Below, piece by piece: positions 8,283 through 15,929 of a DNA stretch of 38,496 nucleotides. The DNA comes from a virus: positions 1 to 38,496 of IMG/VR virus record IMGVR_UViG_3300038701_001121, one strand, 5' to 3'. Below the pieces are notes generated by a model that worked only from the letters and a program-made list of their open reading frames with translations, was not told the DNA's origin and searched no databases. A program made the position numbers and the translations under genes. Within the stretch, counting starts at the first letter, position 1; each line of letters opens with the position of its first letter.

Positions 8283-9392
8283 ATGGACAACGTGATGGCG
8301 TCGATTGTAGACGTTCCGGCCAGACTAGCAGCGGCCATTGGCGGAAAGACCGACGAATACAAGTTGAAGAAGCTTCAACGGCGTGAGGCGTTGGACGACA
8401 CCCGAAAGAGGGCGATGGCGGAAGATTTGTTTGAGGCTCGCGTCTTGCTGGATGCAGATCCTGCCCGAGCGGTGAAATTCCTTGAGGACAGAATGTCTCA
8501 TATCGAACGGCTTGGCGGCGATCCTGCCGAAACGCAAGCCCTCATGCAGCAGATTGCATCAGGCGATATTGACGCCGCTAAACAGGGGCTGGATGAAGAT
8601 TTGGTCGTTGCTCAGAGGTTGGGGTATCTGCCGAAACAAGAGGCTAAACCGCTAGATGGCGGCAAGGTAGTCAACGGGCAGGTGATTATGCCGAATGGTC
8701 AAGGGGGGTTTAAGGCTGCACCTGTCGAGGGCTTCAAGCAAGATGGCGGAAAGGCGGTAGACAGACAGTTGCGCGCCAAAGAAATTGAACTGGCAGAACG
8801 GGCGCAACAGCACAAAGAAGGAAAACTGTCAGCGGGTCTTGAACAGCGGCTGGCTAAGGTTCAGAACAAAACGCAAGACCTTGCGAGGCAGGCGAATGAG
8901 GCCGAATTGCTCGCACAAGAATATCAGCGATACTCATCCGAGATTGGTAGCGGTGTGTCATCAAGTTTTACCGAATTCTTGAAAGGCGTTTTCGGTACGC
9001 AGGATGACGCGACGGAGTTCAGGCGTCGATACAATCAGATTCGTATCAGTCGCGGGCTGCAGAACCTACCCCCCGGCGTTGCGTCTGATTCTGATGTAAG
9101 ACTCGCCATGAAGGGTCTGCCGAAAGAAGATGCAAGCCCGGAGCAAGTATCATCATTCCTGAACGGCGTGGCGAAAATTGCCCGCATAGATGCTGCGTGG
9201 AATATGTTTCAGGCGGATTACATTTCCGACAAGAAAACCGGGTCGGGAATGCTGAGTGCGTGGCGGAAAAAAACCAATATCCCCGCGCTAGGCCGCGAGG
9301 TGTCCATGATGGAGGTTTATCAAACCGCGCTGAATCGAGGCATCACCCCGGAAGAAGTCATTGACGCGTTAAATGGTGGCAAGCGTGAGTGA
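8283..9392 (+). CDS. Internal virion / DNA ejection-type protein
   Basis: The protein has 369 residues with a good ribosome site (AGGTGA) before ATG 8283. It is mostly helical, with a long charged coiled-coil-like region (about 165-225, rich in Lys, Glu, Gln). The N-terminal third (ALDDTRKRAMAEDLFEARVLL, then LEDRMSHIERLGGDPAETQALMQQIASGD) resembles proteins annotated as DNA transfer proteins in podovirus-like prophages. It overlaps the next gene. Its job in ejection is inferred from place and composition. Confidence 0.6.
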   Translation: MDNVMASIVDVPARLAAAIGGKTDEYKLKKLQRREALDDTRKRAMAEDLFEARVLLDADPARAVKFLEDRMSHIERLGGDPAETQALMQQIASGDIDAAKQGLDEDLVVAQRLGYLPKQEAKPLDGGKVVNGQVIMPNGQGGFKAAPVEGFKQDGGKAVDRQLRAKEIELAERAQQHKEGKLSAGLEQRLAKVQNKTQDLARQANEAELLAQEYQRYSSEIGSGVSSSFTEFLKGVFGTQDDATEFRRRYNQIRISRGLQNLPPGVASDSDVRLAMKGLPKEDASPEQVSSFLNGVAKIARIDAAWNMFQADYISDKKTGSGMLSAWRKKTNIPALGREVSMMEVYQTALNRGITPEEVIDALNGGKRE

Positions 9393-11550
9393 CTTGCTGG
9401 ATGAAGCTGTAAACGCTGGTATGGAAAAAGTTGTTTCCGCGACTGTCGGCGGGGATCTCTTGGATGAGGCTTCATTGAAGAACAAAGACCCCTCGATGCT
9501 GTCGGACGGCTTCAAGCGGCACCAATCCGCGTTGCTGGACAAATTGTTTGCATTGGAGAATGACGAAGCGAAACGCAGGCGGCAGCAGTCCGATATCGAG
9601 CGCACCAATGCCAATATTGGGGATGTTGAGCAGTTCTTTATTATGGCCGGTCGCGGTCTGACCAATGTTGGGCGCGGTTTTGGCTTGGCAGAACAAGAGC
9701 CGGAGGGGGTAAAAAAGCCTTTGTCCGCGCTGAACGAAGGTGAAATAATAGGTGATGTAGGTCAAGCGGTGGGCGAGGCCGCGCCGTTTGTCCCCGCTTA
9801 CATGGCGACAGGCGGCATGGGGCTTGCCCCTCGCGTGTTGGCATCAGGAGCAATCGGCGCAACGGAAGGCGGCACAGTCGCAAGGGGTCGAGGTGGAACA
9901 AGAGAAGAAATCTCTCAAAGTGCAGGTATCGGCGGCGCTCTGGCGAGTACTAGTGAGCTGCTTTTTGGCGTTCTCGGTCGCATTGGCAGTCGGCTTTTTA
10001 GGCAAATAGGGAAACGCCAGCGCGGGCCACTCATCACGCCAGACGGCAAACCATCCAAAGAATTTCAGCAGGTTCTTGAAGAAACAGGAACGTCCTTCGA
10101 TGACCTCGTAGGGCAGGCGCAAGACTTTATTGCCCGCGCTCCTGATGGAACGAACCCGGCGCAAGCTGCCAGAAAAGCCAGATTTGATTCCCTCGGCATT
10201 CCGGCTACAAAAGGCGATATAACGCAGGACTTCGGCCAACAGGCGCTGGAGTCACGTCTTGTCACGTCAATGGACGATTCTGCCGCCCCTCTACGGTCTT
10301 TGCGACGACAGCAATCCAATGAATTCCAGAAGGCAGTAGACGGCCTTATATCTGACCTAGGAATGCCTGACGAAGCGGGCATATCGGTGAAAACCGCGCT
10401 CACTGCTGAGAAATCCGTCAGAAAGGCAGAAAAGAATCGTCTGTACAAGGAACTGTTTGAAGCATCACCAGAGCTTGAATCCGTCCCGCTGTTCTCTCAG
10501 AACATCAAAGAAGCGATACCAGATCAGCGCGAGTTGAGGCGCCTCAAGCGGATTTCTGGATCTCAAGTGGATGCGATGGAAGATCTGCTGGTTGAATTCG
10601 GGGTGGTTCAGGATGATGCGCTGGTCAAGAAATTTGCGGAAAGCGGCGGAGAAATCACTCCGCTTTCTATGGGCAATTTTGAGGAATTCAGACAGGCAAT
10701 TAATCAGATTGAGCGCGCCGACCAGACCGGAGCGGTTCAGGTGTTCTCCGGCCCAATCAAGTCAGCCTTGGATTCAGAACTTGATGTTGTTGAAGATGTG
10801 GCAACCAAGGCGGGCATGGATGATGCGGCGGTTAGTTTGGCGAAGCGGGCGAGAAGCGTTACCCGTGGATTGAAAGAAGATTATTCCCCGCAAGCCTTGG
10901 CCGGACGGCTCATTGAAACCAAGAAAGATGGCATTACTCCGCTCATTGAATCATCGCAAATCAACAAGACGCTGTTCGCCAAATCAACGCCTGTTGAGCA
11001 ATTGGAAAAGACTGTTTCCCTGTTGAACAAAGCCGAAGGCGGGAAGCGGGCTATCGGCAACCTGCAAGCCGCTGCCGTGTTTCAGGCGCTGGAAGATTCA
11101 CTGAAAGCGACAGGCCGCAAGGTTGACGGAGAACTGCTGGTCAGCGGATCTCAATTTTCCAAGTCTCTGCGGAACATTGGTGAAGATAAGCTGAAAGTTT
11201 TGTTCGCGAAAAACCCCAGTCAGTTAAAGAAACTGATGAACTTGAAACAGACCGGGCTGGATATTCAGGCGTCTAACGATGCCGTGCCGAAAGGCTCTGC
11301 TCCGGTGATCATGGACATTATGCGCAGAGCGGGGCGGCTTCCTGGCGTCGCAGCGGTTGTGGATGCCGCCAACTTCATTGTGTCTGCCGGGGCCGATGAC
11401 AGGGCAGTGCGGCGGGCGCTCAAGGCAGATCCAGACTTCAAACGTACAGCCACAATGATAGAGCAAGAATTCCCCGCGCTAGCTAGTGCGCTGGGCATCG
11501 CTGGCGTCACTGCGGCAGCAAGAGAGGATGACGATGGCAACACGATTTAA
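9373..11550 (+). CDS. Large internal ejection protein, gp16-like position
   Basis: The protein has 725 residues from ATG 9373. A GTG at 9385 (MSDLLDEAVNAG) has a slightly better spaced GGTGG site and is a good alternative. Residues 90-210 hold Gly/Ala-rich, moderately hydrophobic segments (GQAVGEAAPFVPAYMATGG, GLAPRVLASGAIGATEGG) typical of phage internal proteins that enter membranes. The rest is helical and charged. As the largest and last of the ejection cluster it corresponds in position to P22 gp16 (609 residues). I see no lytic transglycosylase motif. Confidence 0.65.
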   Translation: MVASVSDLLDEAVNAGMEKVVSATVGGDLLDEASLKNKDPSMLSDGFKRHQSALLDKLFALENDEAKRRRQQSDIERTNANIGDVEQFFIMAGRGLTNVGRGFGLAEQEPEGVKKPLSALNEGEIIGDVGQAVGEAAPFVPAYMATGGMGLAPRVLASGAIGATEGGTVARGRGGTREEISQSAGIGGALASTSELLFGVLGRIGSRLFRQIGKRQRGPLITPDGKPSKEFQQVLEETGTSFDDLVGQAQDFIARAPDGTNPAQAARKARFDSLGIPATKGDITQDFGQQALESRLVTSMDDSAAPLRSLRRQQSNEFQKAVDGLISDLGMPDEAGISVKTALTAEKSVRKAEKNRLYKELFEASPELESVPLFSQNIKEAIPDQRELRRLKRISGSQVDAMEDLLVEFGVVQDDALVKKFAESGGEITPLSMGNFEEFRQAINQIERADQTGAVQVFSGPIKSALDSELDVVEDVATKAGMDDAAVSLAKRARSVTRGLKEDYSPQALAGRLIETKKDGITPLIESSQINKTLFAKSTPVEQLEKTVSLLNKAEGGKRAIGNLQAAAVFQALEDSLKATGRKVDGELLVSGSQFSKSLRNIGEDKLKVLFAKNPSQLKKLMNLKQTGLDIQASNDAVPKGSAPVIMDIMRRAGRLPGVAAVVDAANFIVSAGADDRAVRRALKADPDFKRTATMIEQEFPALASALGIAGVTAAAREDDDGNTI

Positions 11551-12385
11551 CCCAACTGGGAACCCTTTTTTCGACGGGGCCACGCTCCTGTCTGGCGGGA
11601 AACTGCGATTCAAGCAAACCGGGTCGGACACGCTCAAGGACACCTACACCTCATCTTCACTGGCTTCGGCAAACACCAATCCGGTGGTGCTGGATGCCGA
11701 TGGTAGTCATTCTGATATCTGGCTCGATGGCGTCTACAAACTGGAGGTGCTGGATTCAAACGATGTTGAGGTGCGAGAGATTGACCCCATCGGCGGTGAT
11801 GCAAGCGTGACCCCGTTTTCCGCATGGTCTTCTACCGAAGATTACTCGATTGGCGATATCGCGAGAGGGTCGAACGGCAGCTATTACATGTCCATCACAA
11901 ACTCCAATACCGGCAATGACCCTACTTCATCTGCTACGGACTGGACGCAACTGGACATTTACAAGGTCTGGAACACCAATGAGACCTACGCGGCAGGCTC
12001 AATCGTCAAGGGTTCGGATAATCAGCTATGGGTATCACAGATCTCGAATGCGGGTAATGACCCGACCACCGATGACGGCACCAATTGGCAGCGGCTCAAC
12101 ACTGAAACCCGTTGGGCGATTATCAGCGGGACTAGCATTGTGGCCGGAGAAGGGTTTGCCAGCGTCACAAATGGCAGCACAGGCCGCTTTGATATCACGC
12201 TATCCGATGCCGTTGGCAACGCCACCGAAGTGGCCTGTTTTGCCACTGTGAATAACTCAGGCGGTGGTTTCTTCGCTACTGCTGACATGTCATCCACGAC
12301 CGTCTGCCGGGTAGACATTCAGGACGACGCGGGCAACGCAACCAATACGCAGTTCGCTGTCTGGATCAAAGAGCGCGGGAAATAG
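11534..12385 (+). CDS. Tail fibre-like protein with two carbohydrate-binding-type repeats
   Basis: The protein has 283 residues from ATG 11534, chosen because AGAGAGG (11521-11527) is correctly spaced for it; ATG 11528 is too close. Residues 1-75 (GGKLRFKQTGSDTLKDTYTS, then ANTNPVVLDADG) match the N-terminal module common to phage fibres and spikes. Two tandem repeats follow, each with a WSSTEDYSIGDIARGSNGSYYMS or WNTNETYAAGSIVKGSDNQLWVS pattern ending in a Trp motif. They resemble family 5/12 carbohydrate-binding modules. A beta-rich tail completes the protein. A role in surface glycan binding is inferred. The 3' end overlaps the convergent minus-strand gene by 20 bp. Confidence 0.72.
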   Translation: MATRFNPTGNPFFDGATLLSGGKLRFKQTGSDTLKDTYTSSSLASANTNPVVLDADGSHSDIWLDGVYKLEVLDSNDVEVREIDPIGGDASVTPFSAWSSTEDYSIGDIARGSNGSYYMSITNSNTGNDPTSSATDWTQLDIYKVWNTNETYAAGSIVKGSDNQLWVSQISNAGNDPTTDDGTNWQRLNTETRWAIISGTSIVAGEGFASVTNGSTGRFDITLSDAVGNATEVACFATVNNSGGGFFATADMSSTTVCRVDIQDDAGNATNTQFAVWIKERGK

Positions 12386-12779
12386 AACCCCATTCCAACA
12401 TGCACAGTTTGTGGGCAATTCGCTTTTCTGCTTCCTGCGGATCTTCGCCCGTAAACGTGGCCCTTGACTCGTCGGTGTGTTTGGGGCCATATGCATGATG
12501 GGCACACTCGTGCCATGCAATTCTATCCATGACGAAAGAATGGTCTCTGGTGATGTAAATCCTTGCCCGCTGGCCCTTTTTGCCCCGGTTATAACAGCCG
12601 GAGTGCCACTTGTTCTTCATCCCGCCGTGGCAGATTTTACCGGCTGATGAGAACGGAATCACGATGAACACAAGGGGCTTCTGTGTGAAGTGAAACTTCT
12701 GATCCTGGGCCACGCCCACGAAATCCGCCTGCGCATTCAGGCTGGTTGCGAGGAAAGTCGCGGCACAAAAATGCCACAA
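12366..12779 (-). CDS. Secreted HExxH metallopeptidase-like protein (candidate lysogenic conversion gene)
   Basis: A signal-sequence-like segment (LWHFCAATFLATSLNAQA, then D) precedes a mature domain of about 119 residues with the zinc-binding motif HECAH and five cysteines. A downstream Glu-rich segment could give the third zinc ligand. No ATG lies between the attP core and the signal; TTG 12779 is the nearest start, but basic residues just upstream (KTK) would improve the signal, and the frame stays open through the tRNA core to 13007, so the start is uncertain. The gene sits alone between a late gene and attP, the normal place for a cargo gene. Peptidase activity is inferred from one motif only. 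Confidence 0.6.
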   Translation of the reverse strand: MWHFCAATFLATSLNAQADFVGVAQDQKFHFTQKPLVFIVIPFSSAGKICHGGMKNKWHSGCYNRGKKGQRARIYITRDHSFVMDRIAWHECAHHAYGPKHTDESRATFTGEDPQEAEKRIAHKLCMLEWGSISRAL

Positions 12780-12821
12780 TTTCGTTTTGTTAGTGTTTGG
12801 TAACTTGCGAGGCGTTGAAAT

Positions 12822-12870
12822 TGGAGCGGGTAACGAGATTCGAACTCGTGGCCTCAACCTTGGCAAGGTT
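12822..12870 (-). other. attP: attP core: 3' part of tRNA-Gly(GCC)
   Basis: Read on the minus strand, these 49 bases contain an anticodon loop TTGCCAA with its stem (4 bp plus one G-T pair using 12871), a T-arm (ACGAG-TTCGAAT-CTCGT) and an acceptor end TACCCGC followed by TCCA. This is the 3' half of a tRNA-Gly(GCC). The upstream sequence has no D-arm, so it is not a complete tRNA. A partial tRNA next to an integrase gene is the standard sign of a phage attachment site: integration replaces the 3' end of the host tRNA gene and keeps it functional. Confidence 0.9.
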
Positions 12871-12975
12871 ATGTCCATGTTTAAGGCCCGCATTATACGT
12901 GGCCTGTAGCGCATTACTGCTGTATGTATAGCCATTATCATCAGTCCTTTACAGTTATCACGCGGCACAAAATTG

Positions 12976-13362
12976 TCACACTGCCCGCGTGAAAATATCT
13001 TCCGCATGATCGCGGATGAATTCAGCCATCTCAGCGTGGTCTTTGAATGGGCCTCTGTCGTTTAGATGAGCCAAAGACTCGTAGTCACGATGACCGACTT
13101 TAATGAGAAACTTAAACACCCCGCTGGGCGACCGCAGCCCTAGTGCTTCAGCATCCTTTGGCGCCAATATTGCATAATGGATTTCGTCGTAACGGTAATG
13201 CATAACCCCGTCGTCCGCCACAATCCAAGGTTCTTCGACTTGCGTATGGGCGTATACCCCGAGGCAACAAAACCCTTCCCCGACCCTCCCAAGGCGACGT
13301 GTCACCTTTTCATACTTCGGCAAATCTTCCAGCCACTGTTCTTGTTTCGGTCCTAATTTCAT
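12976..13362 (-). CDS. Conserved phage protein with CCLGV motif
   Basis: The protein has 128 residues from ATG 13362, which overlaps the integrase stop by 4 bp (ATGA), so the two are probably translated together. The segment RRLGRVGEGFCCLGVYAH (about 26-43) resembles a family of small phage proteins of unknown function that carry a CCLGV signature. The rest is charged with two acidic helices at the C-terminus. The longer frame reaching 13506 is antiparallel-free but overlaps the integrase and lacks support. The role is unknown. Its place between int and attP means it lies at one prophage end. Confidence 0.65.
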   Translation of the reverse strand: MKLGPKQEQWLEDLPKYEKVTRRLGRVGEGFCCLGVYAHTQVEEPWIVADDGVMHYRYDEIHYAILAPKDAEALGLRSPSGVFKFLIKVGHRDYESLAHLNDRGPFKDHAEMAEFIRDHAEDIFTRAV

Positions 13363-14342
13363 ACTCTCAAAGCCTCTCTGATTTTCTCTGATGCCTCTTG
13401 CAGATGGTCGAGGTTCAAATGCGCGTAAATCATCACGCTCTCCAACTTCGACCAGCCGCCCAATTCTTTCAGCTCCGGCAGCGAAACCCCGTTCATGATG
13501 TTCCATGACGCGAAGGTGTGCCGGAATATGTGCGGATGCACGTTTTTCGCAATGCCTGCGCGTTTCTGAGCGCCCTTGAAGGCCCGTCTGCCGATGCTGT
13601 CCAAGTCCCTGCCGCGATATTGAAGCACTCTCCCTGACGGCCTGTGCAGGCGTTTGAGGACGCCCATAGCCATACTATTAATCGGCACGACGTGGACACG
13701 CCCAGACTTGTAATCGCTGGCTTGAACGGTGATGGTCTTGCGGAACATATCGACATTTTCCCACTCCAAGTGTGTGAGGTTTCGCATTCGCAACCCGGTA
13801 GCGATGGCGAGTACAACAAAGTCTTTGTGCACCTGCTCGTTCAGCGCATCCAGCAGCTTGTTAACCTCGTCAGGGGTGAGGTATTCAAGCCTTCCGGGGC
13901 CTTCTCTCAGCATCTTTACCGGCGGCGCTACTGTCAGCCATCCCTCATCAACGCAATGGCCTAGAAGCGCCCTGAGAACCACCAGATAGCGGTTAATCGT
14001 GCTGGCTTTCAAATCCTTTGTTTGCAGGTGCGTCTTGATGTTCCTAATGGTGTCGCGGTCAATCTCGTGGACGAACTTGTCTTTCAGCCACGGTTGCAGC
14101 CTGTTTATCCGCTGAACATCATCGCTCCAAGATCCTGTTTCTGGCCGCGTGTTGAAGTACGACACGACAGCAGCTTCCCAAGGGACGTGACGAAGTTTGA
14201 CCATCGCCCATTCACGCGCTTTCCGTTCGTCGTGAATCCGCTGGGCTAACTTCCGGTCGCTCGTGCCAGTAGTTTCTCGTATTCGTTGGCCACCGATTTG
14301 GAAGTCAATGTGCCAAGTTCCGCCCCTTTTCTTGATGGCCAT
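13359..14342 (-). CDS. int: Tyrosine recombinase integrase
   Basis: The protein has 327 residues. An N-terminal arm-type segment (GTWHIDFQIGGQRIRETTGT) and a core-binding helical domain (about 55-140) precede the catalytic domain with Arg185 (ATGLRMRNL), Lys212, His271 and Arg274 (HIFRHTF), Trp297 (LGGWS) in the second-His position, as in many phage integrases, and Tyr306 (VMIYAHL). It should catalyse recombination between attP at 12822-12870 and the host tRNA-Gly gene. The excisionase-like gene overlaps its start by 97 bp, an arrangement that lets excision and integration proteins be tuned together. Confidence 0.95.
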   Translation of the reverse strand: MAIKKRGGTWHIDFQIGGQRIRETTGTSDRKLAQRIHDERKAREWAMVKLRHVPWEAAVVSYFNTRPETGSWSDDVQRINRLQPWLKDKFVHEIDRDTIRNIKTHLQTKDLKASTINRYLVVLRALLGHCVDEGWLTVAPPVKMLREGPGRLEYLTPDEVNKLLDALNEQVHKDFVVLAIATGLRMRNLTHLEWENVDMFRKTITVQASDYKSGRVHVVPINSMAMGVLKRLHRPSGRVLQYRGRDLDSIGRRAFKGAQKRAGIAKNVHPHIFRHTFASWNIMNGVSLPELKELGGWSKLESVMIYAHLNLDHLQEASEKIREALRV

Positions 14343-14488
14343 TCTTCTAGCGCCTCTATGTCGTTATCGTTGAATCTCCACCGCCCCAGGATTTTGCGCC
14401 CGCACTGCCCCCGCGCAGCTAATTGGCGTATGGTCTCGCGGTGGAATCCTACCTTGTCCGCAAATTCCTTTAGGGTGTAGTACCTCAT
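14246..14488 (-). CDS. Excisionase-like helix-turn-helix DNA-binding protein
   Basis: The protein has 80 residues. Residues 1-55 form a MerR/HTH_17-type winged helix (YTLKEFADKVGFHRETIRQL, then GRWRFNDNDIEAL), the fold of many recombination directionality factors and Xis-like proteins. It lies directly upstream of the integrase on the same strand and overlaps its start. A role in excision is inferred from fold and neighbour; it could also be only a regulator of int. Confidence 0.7.
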   Translation of the reverse strand: MRYYTLKEFADKVGFHRETIRQLAARGQCGRKILGRWRFNDNDIEALEEWPSRKGAELGTLTSKSVANEYEKLLARATGS

Positions 14489-14860
14489 TCACACCTCCCG
14501 CCATTTCTCGACGCTCTCAATAGCAGCGGCCTTCACCACGTCCCACGCTTCCCAGAATTCGGCGGCGGGGATGACTTCGCAGCCCGAGCGAGTAATCATC
14601 CCGGAGCGCATCTTGAACTCACCGTAGCAGTCCATTTCAAACTCAATTCCCATAGGGCAGCCGTCGTCAGAAACGCGGGTTACAGCCTTGAACACATCCC
14701 ACGTTTCTCCTGGCCTTGGATTGCTGTACGAGTTGTCCCTGTAGGCGTAGCACTTCCCTACCATTGACTCCGATTCTTCCCGCAGCTTCTTGGTCTGAAT
14801 GTCGTCCAACTCTGCTCGCAGCTCCGCTATCTGCTCCCGCAATTCTGCTTCTCTGTCCAT
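14489..14860 (-). CDS. Hypothetical phage protein with N-terminal coiled coil
   Basis: The protein has 123 residues from ATG 14860. GAGGAG at 14866-14871 is spaced for this start; a GTG at 14866 overlaps the upstream stop (GTGA) but sits too close to that site. Residues 1-35 (REAELREQIAELRAELDDIQ) form a short coiled coil, followed by a compact domain with YRDNSYSNPRPGETWDVF and two cysteines. I do not recognise the family. It lies in the leftward early operon. Confidence 0.6.
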   Translation of the reverse strand: MDREAELREQIAELRAELDDIQTKKLREESESMVGKCYAYRDNSYSNPRPGETWDVFKAVTRVSDDGCPMGIEFEMDCYGEFKMRSGMITRSGCEVIPAAEFWEAWDVVKAAAIESVEKWREV

Positions 14861-14862
14861 GC

Positions 14863-15126
14863 TCACTCCTCGACTCGCTCATAGGTCGCTTCGAAAATGT
14901 CAGGCTTGCAGGGGTAGAATTCGCCCTGCACCCCTTTGATGATGTAGTCGCCAATTGAAGCGGTCATGACGCCTTCAAGGGTCTGAATTCGCAGTTCTGG
15001 GTTTCCGTCATCGTCGAATCCCGGAGCGGTGCTGCATGTTATCCATGAATGAACTTGGTTCTTTGATTCATCAGTAAACTGCATGGCCTCAATAACAACC
15101 GGCTTTTTCCTGTACTTCACGCTCAT
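14863..15126 (-). CDS. Conserved phage protein (PGDYI-type small domain)
   Basis: The protein has 87 residues. The start MSVKYRKKPVVIEAMQF and the segment ASIGDYIIKGVQGEFYPCKP match a widespread small phage family (K(Y)RKKPVVIEA, then (P)GD(W/Y)I(I/V)xGxxGE). Function unknown. ATG 15126 touches the ribosome site AGGAG; GTG 15120 (MKYRKK) is better spaced and may be the true start. It overlaps the next gene downstream by one start/stop unit. Confidence 0.75.
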   Translation of the reverse strand: MSVKYRKKPVVIEAMQFTDESKNQVHSWITCSTAPGFDDDGNPELRIQTLEGVMTASIGDYIIKGVQGEFYPCKPDIFEATYERVEE

Positions 15127-15129
15127 CTC

Positions 15130-15285
15130 CTAAAGTTGTCTATCCTCATAACACTCATCACAAATGCCGTCCGTCTGCCCCGGCTTACCGCATACCCGGC
15201 AATTGTCGTCTGTCCTGCGGATAATTAGCGCGGAGAACAGGATGATAATCAGGATGGCTATTCCGATTCCCAGCAGGTCGCTCAT
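15130..15285 (-). CDS. Small membrane protein with zinc-ribbon tail
   Basis: The protein has 51 residues, with GGGAGG upstream of ATG 15285. One N-terminal membrane segment (LLGIGIAILIIILFSALII) is followed by a cytoplasmic or periplasmic tail with a CxxC pair and a second CxxC pair (CRVCGKPGQTDGICDECY), a likely zinc ribbon. I do not recognise the family. It fits tightly between two genes of the operon. Confidence 0.6.
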   Translation of the reverse strand: MSDLLGIGIAILIIILFSALIIRRTDDNCRVCGKPGQTDGICDECYEDRQL

Positions 15286-15288
15286 TGG

Positions 15289-15507
15289 CTATCGCCTCCC
15301 GTTGTGGGGATAATATTGCAACCGATGACCGAACGATTCCTGCCACGTTGACGGTGGCAGAGATGTTCTTTCTCCGTCCGGCATAACCCAGGAAGCCTTG
15401 GCGTTGTCATCGCGCAGCCTGCGGATTTCTTCGATGGCCTCCGCTATGTCCGGGCCTAGCTCGGTAGTTAGCAATCCCTCCAACCGCTCTACAATGTCAT
15501 TGCTCAT
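15289..15507 (-). CDS. Small hypothetical phage protein
   Basis: The protein has 72 residues from ATG 15507 (MSNDIVERLEGL). GAGG at 15513-15518 supports this start; a longer frame reaches 15594 but overlaps the upstream gene. The N-terminal half (DIVERLEGL, then DIAEAIEEIRRLR) matches a pattern of small phage proteins that often open with one Leu/Ile-rich helix. The C-terminal half contains several Pro and Trp residues. No function assigned. Confidence 0.55.
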   Translation of the reverse strand: MSNDIVERLEGLLTTELGPDIAEAIEEIRRLRDDNAKASWVMPDGERTSLPPSTWQESFGHRLQYYPHNGRR

Positions 15508-15574
15508 TGGACAAACCTCAACGTTGTCGTCATAGTGATACTCCTGCCGTTGACTCTGATGGTGTGGCTGTGGG

Positions 15575-15892
15575 TCATGGCTTGGGTTCCACAAGCTCAG
15601 GTCTTAGGTCAATGCCATCCTCGTCGTGATCCCAATCGAATAAGGGGCACCCTGAAAGATAGTTCTTTTTCTGCGGGCAGCTCTCCCACTTGCAGTCTCC
15701 GTCGCCACCTGAACGACAAGGAATTGCGCTTCGGACGGCATCTATTTGCTCCCGACGCTTGATCAATTCCAGGACAACGTTATCGCGCTTCTCCAATTCT
15801 GCACGCAGGCGCTGGATTTCGGCCTGAATAATTTTCACCCAGTTAGGGGAATGTTCTGCCAGTTGCTGAAGTGCTTCATCTGCCTCACTCAT
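15575..15892 (-). CDS. Hypothetical protein with cysteine cluster
   Basis: The protein has 105 residues from ATG 15892, chosen because AAGGAG lies 6 bp upstream; an earlier ATG at 15913 (MSNKEKQ) lies ahead of that site. An N-terminal helical stretch (EADEALQQLAEHSPNWVKII, then a coiled coil to about 45) precedes a Cys-rich region (CRSGGDGDCKWESCPQKKNYLSGC) that may bind a metal. Function unknown. Confidence 0.55.
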   Translation of the reverse strand: MSEADEALQQLAEHSPNWVKIIQAEIQRLRAELEKRDNVVLELIKRREQIDAVRSAIPCRSGGDGDCKWESCPQKKNYLSGCPLFDWDHDEDGIDLRPELVEPKP

Positions 15893-15912
15893 CTGCTTCT
15901 CCTTGTTGCTCA

Positions 15913-15929
15913 TGTTGCTGTACTCACCT
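15913..15929. repeat. 17-bp direct repeat, copy A (leader of two genes)
   Basis: TGTTGCTGTACTCACCT here recurs at 16160-16176. On the coding (minus) strand it reads AGGTGAGTACAGCAACA and leads into CAAGGA-type ribosome sites of the genes starting at 15892 and 16146. Copy A is separated from its CAAGGA by seven extra bases. Confidence 0.7.

Noticed and set aside
9472-9901. Minus-strand frames inside the large ejection protein gene
   Set aside because: They are shadows of the plus-strand gene with biased Leu/Arg content and no start signals.
12822-12900. Complete tRNA-Gly gene
   Set aside because: Only the anticodon loop to the 3' end is present. No D-arm or 5' acceptor strand lies upstream, so it is an attachment core.
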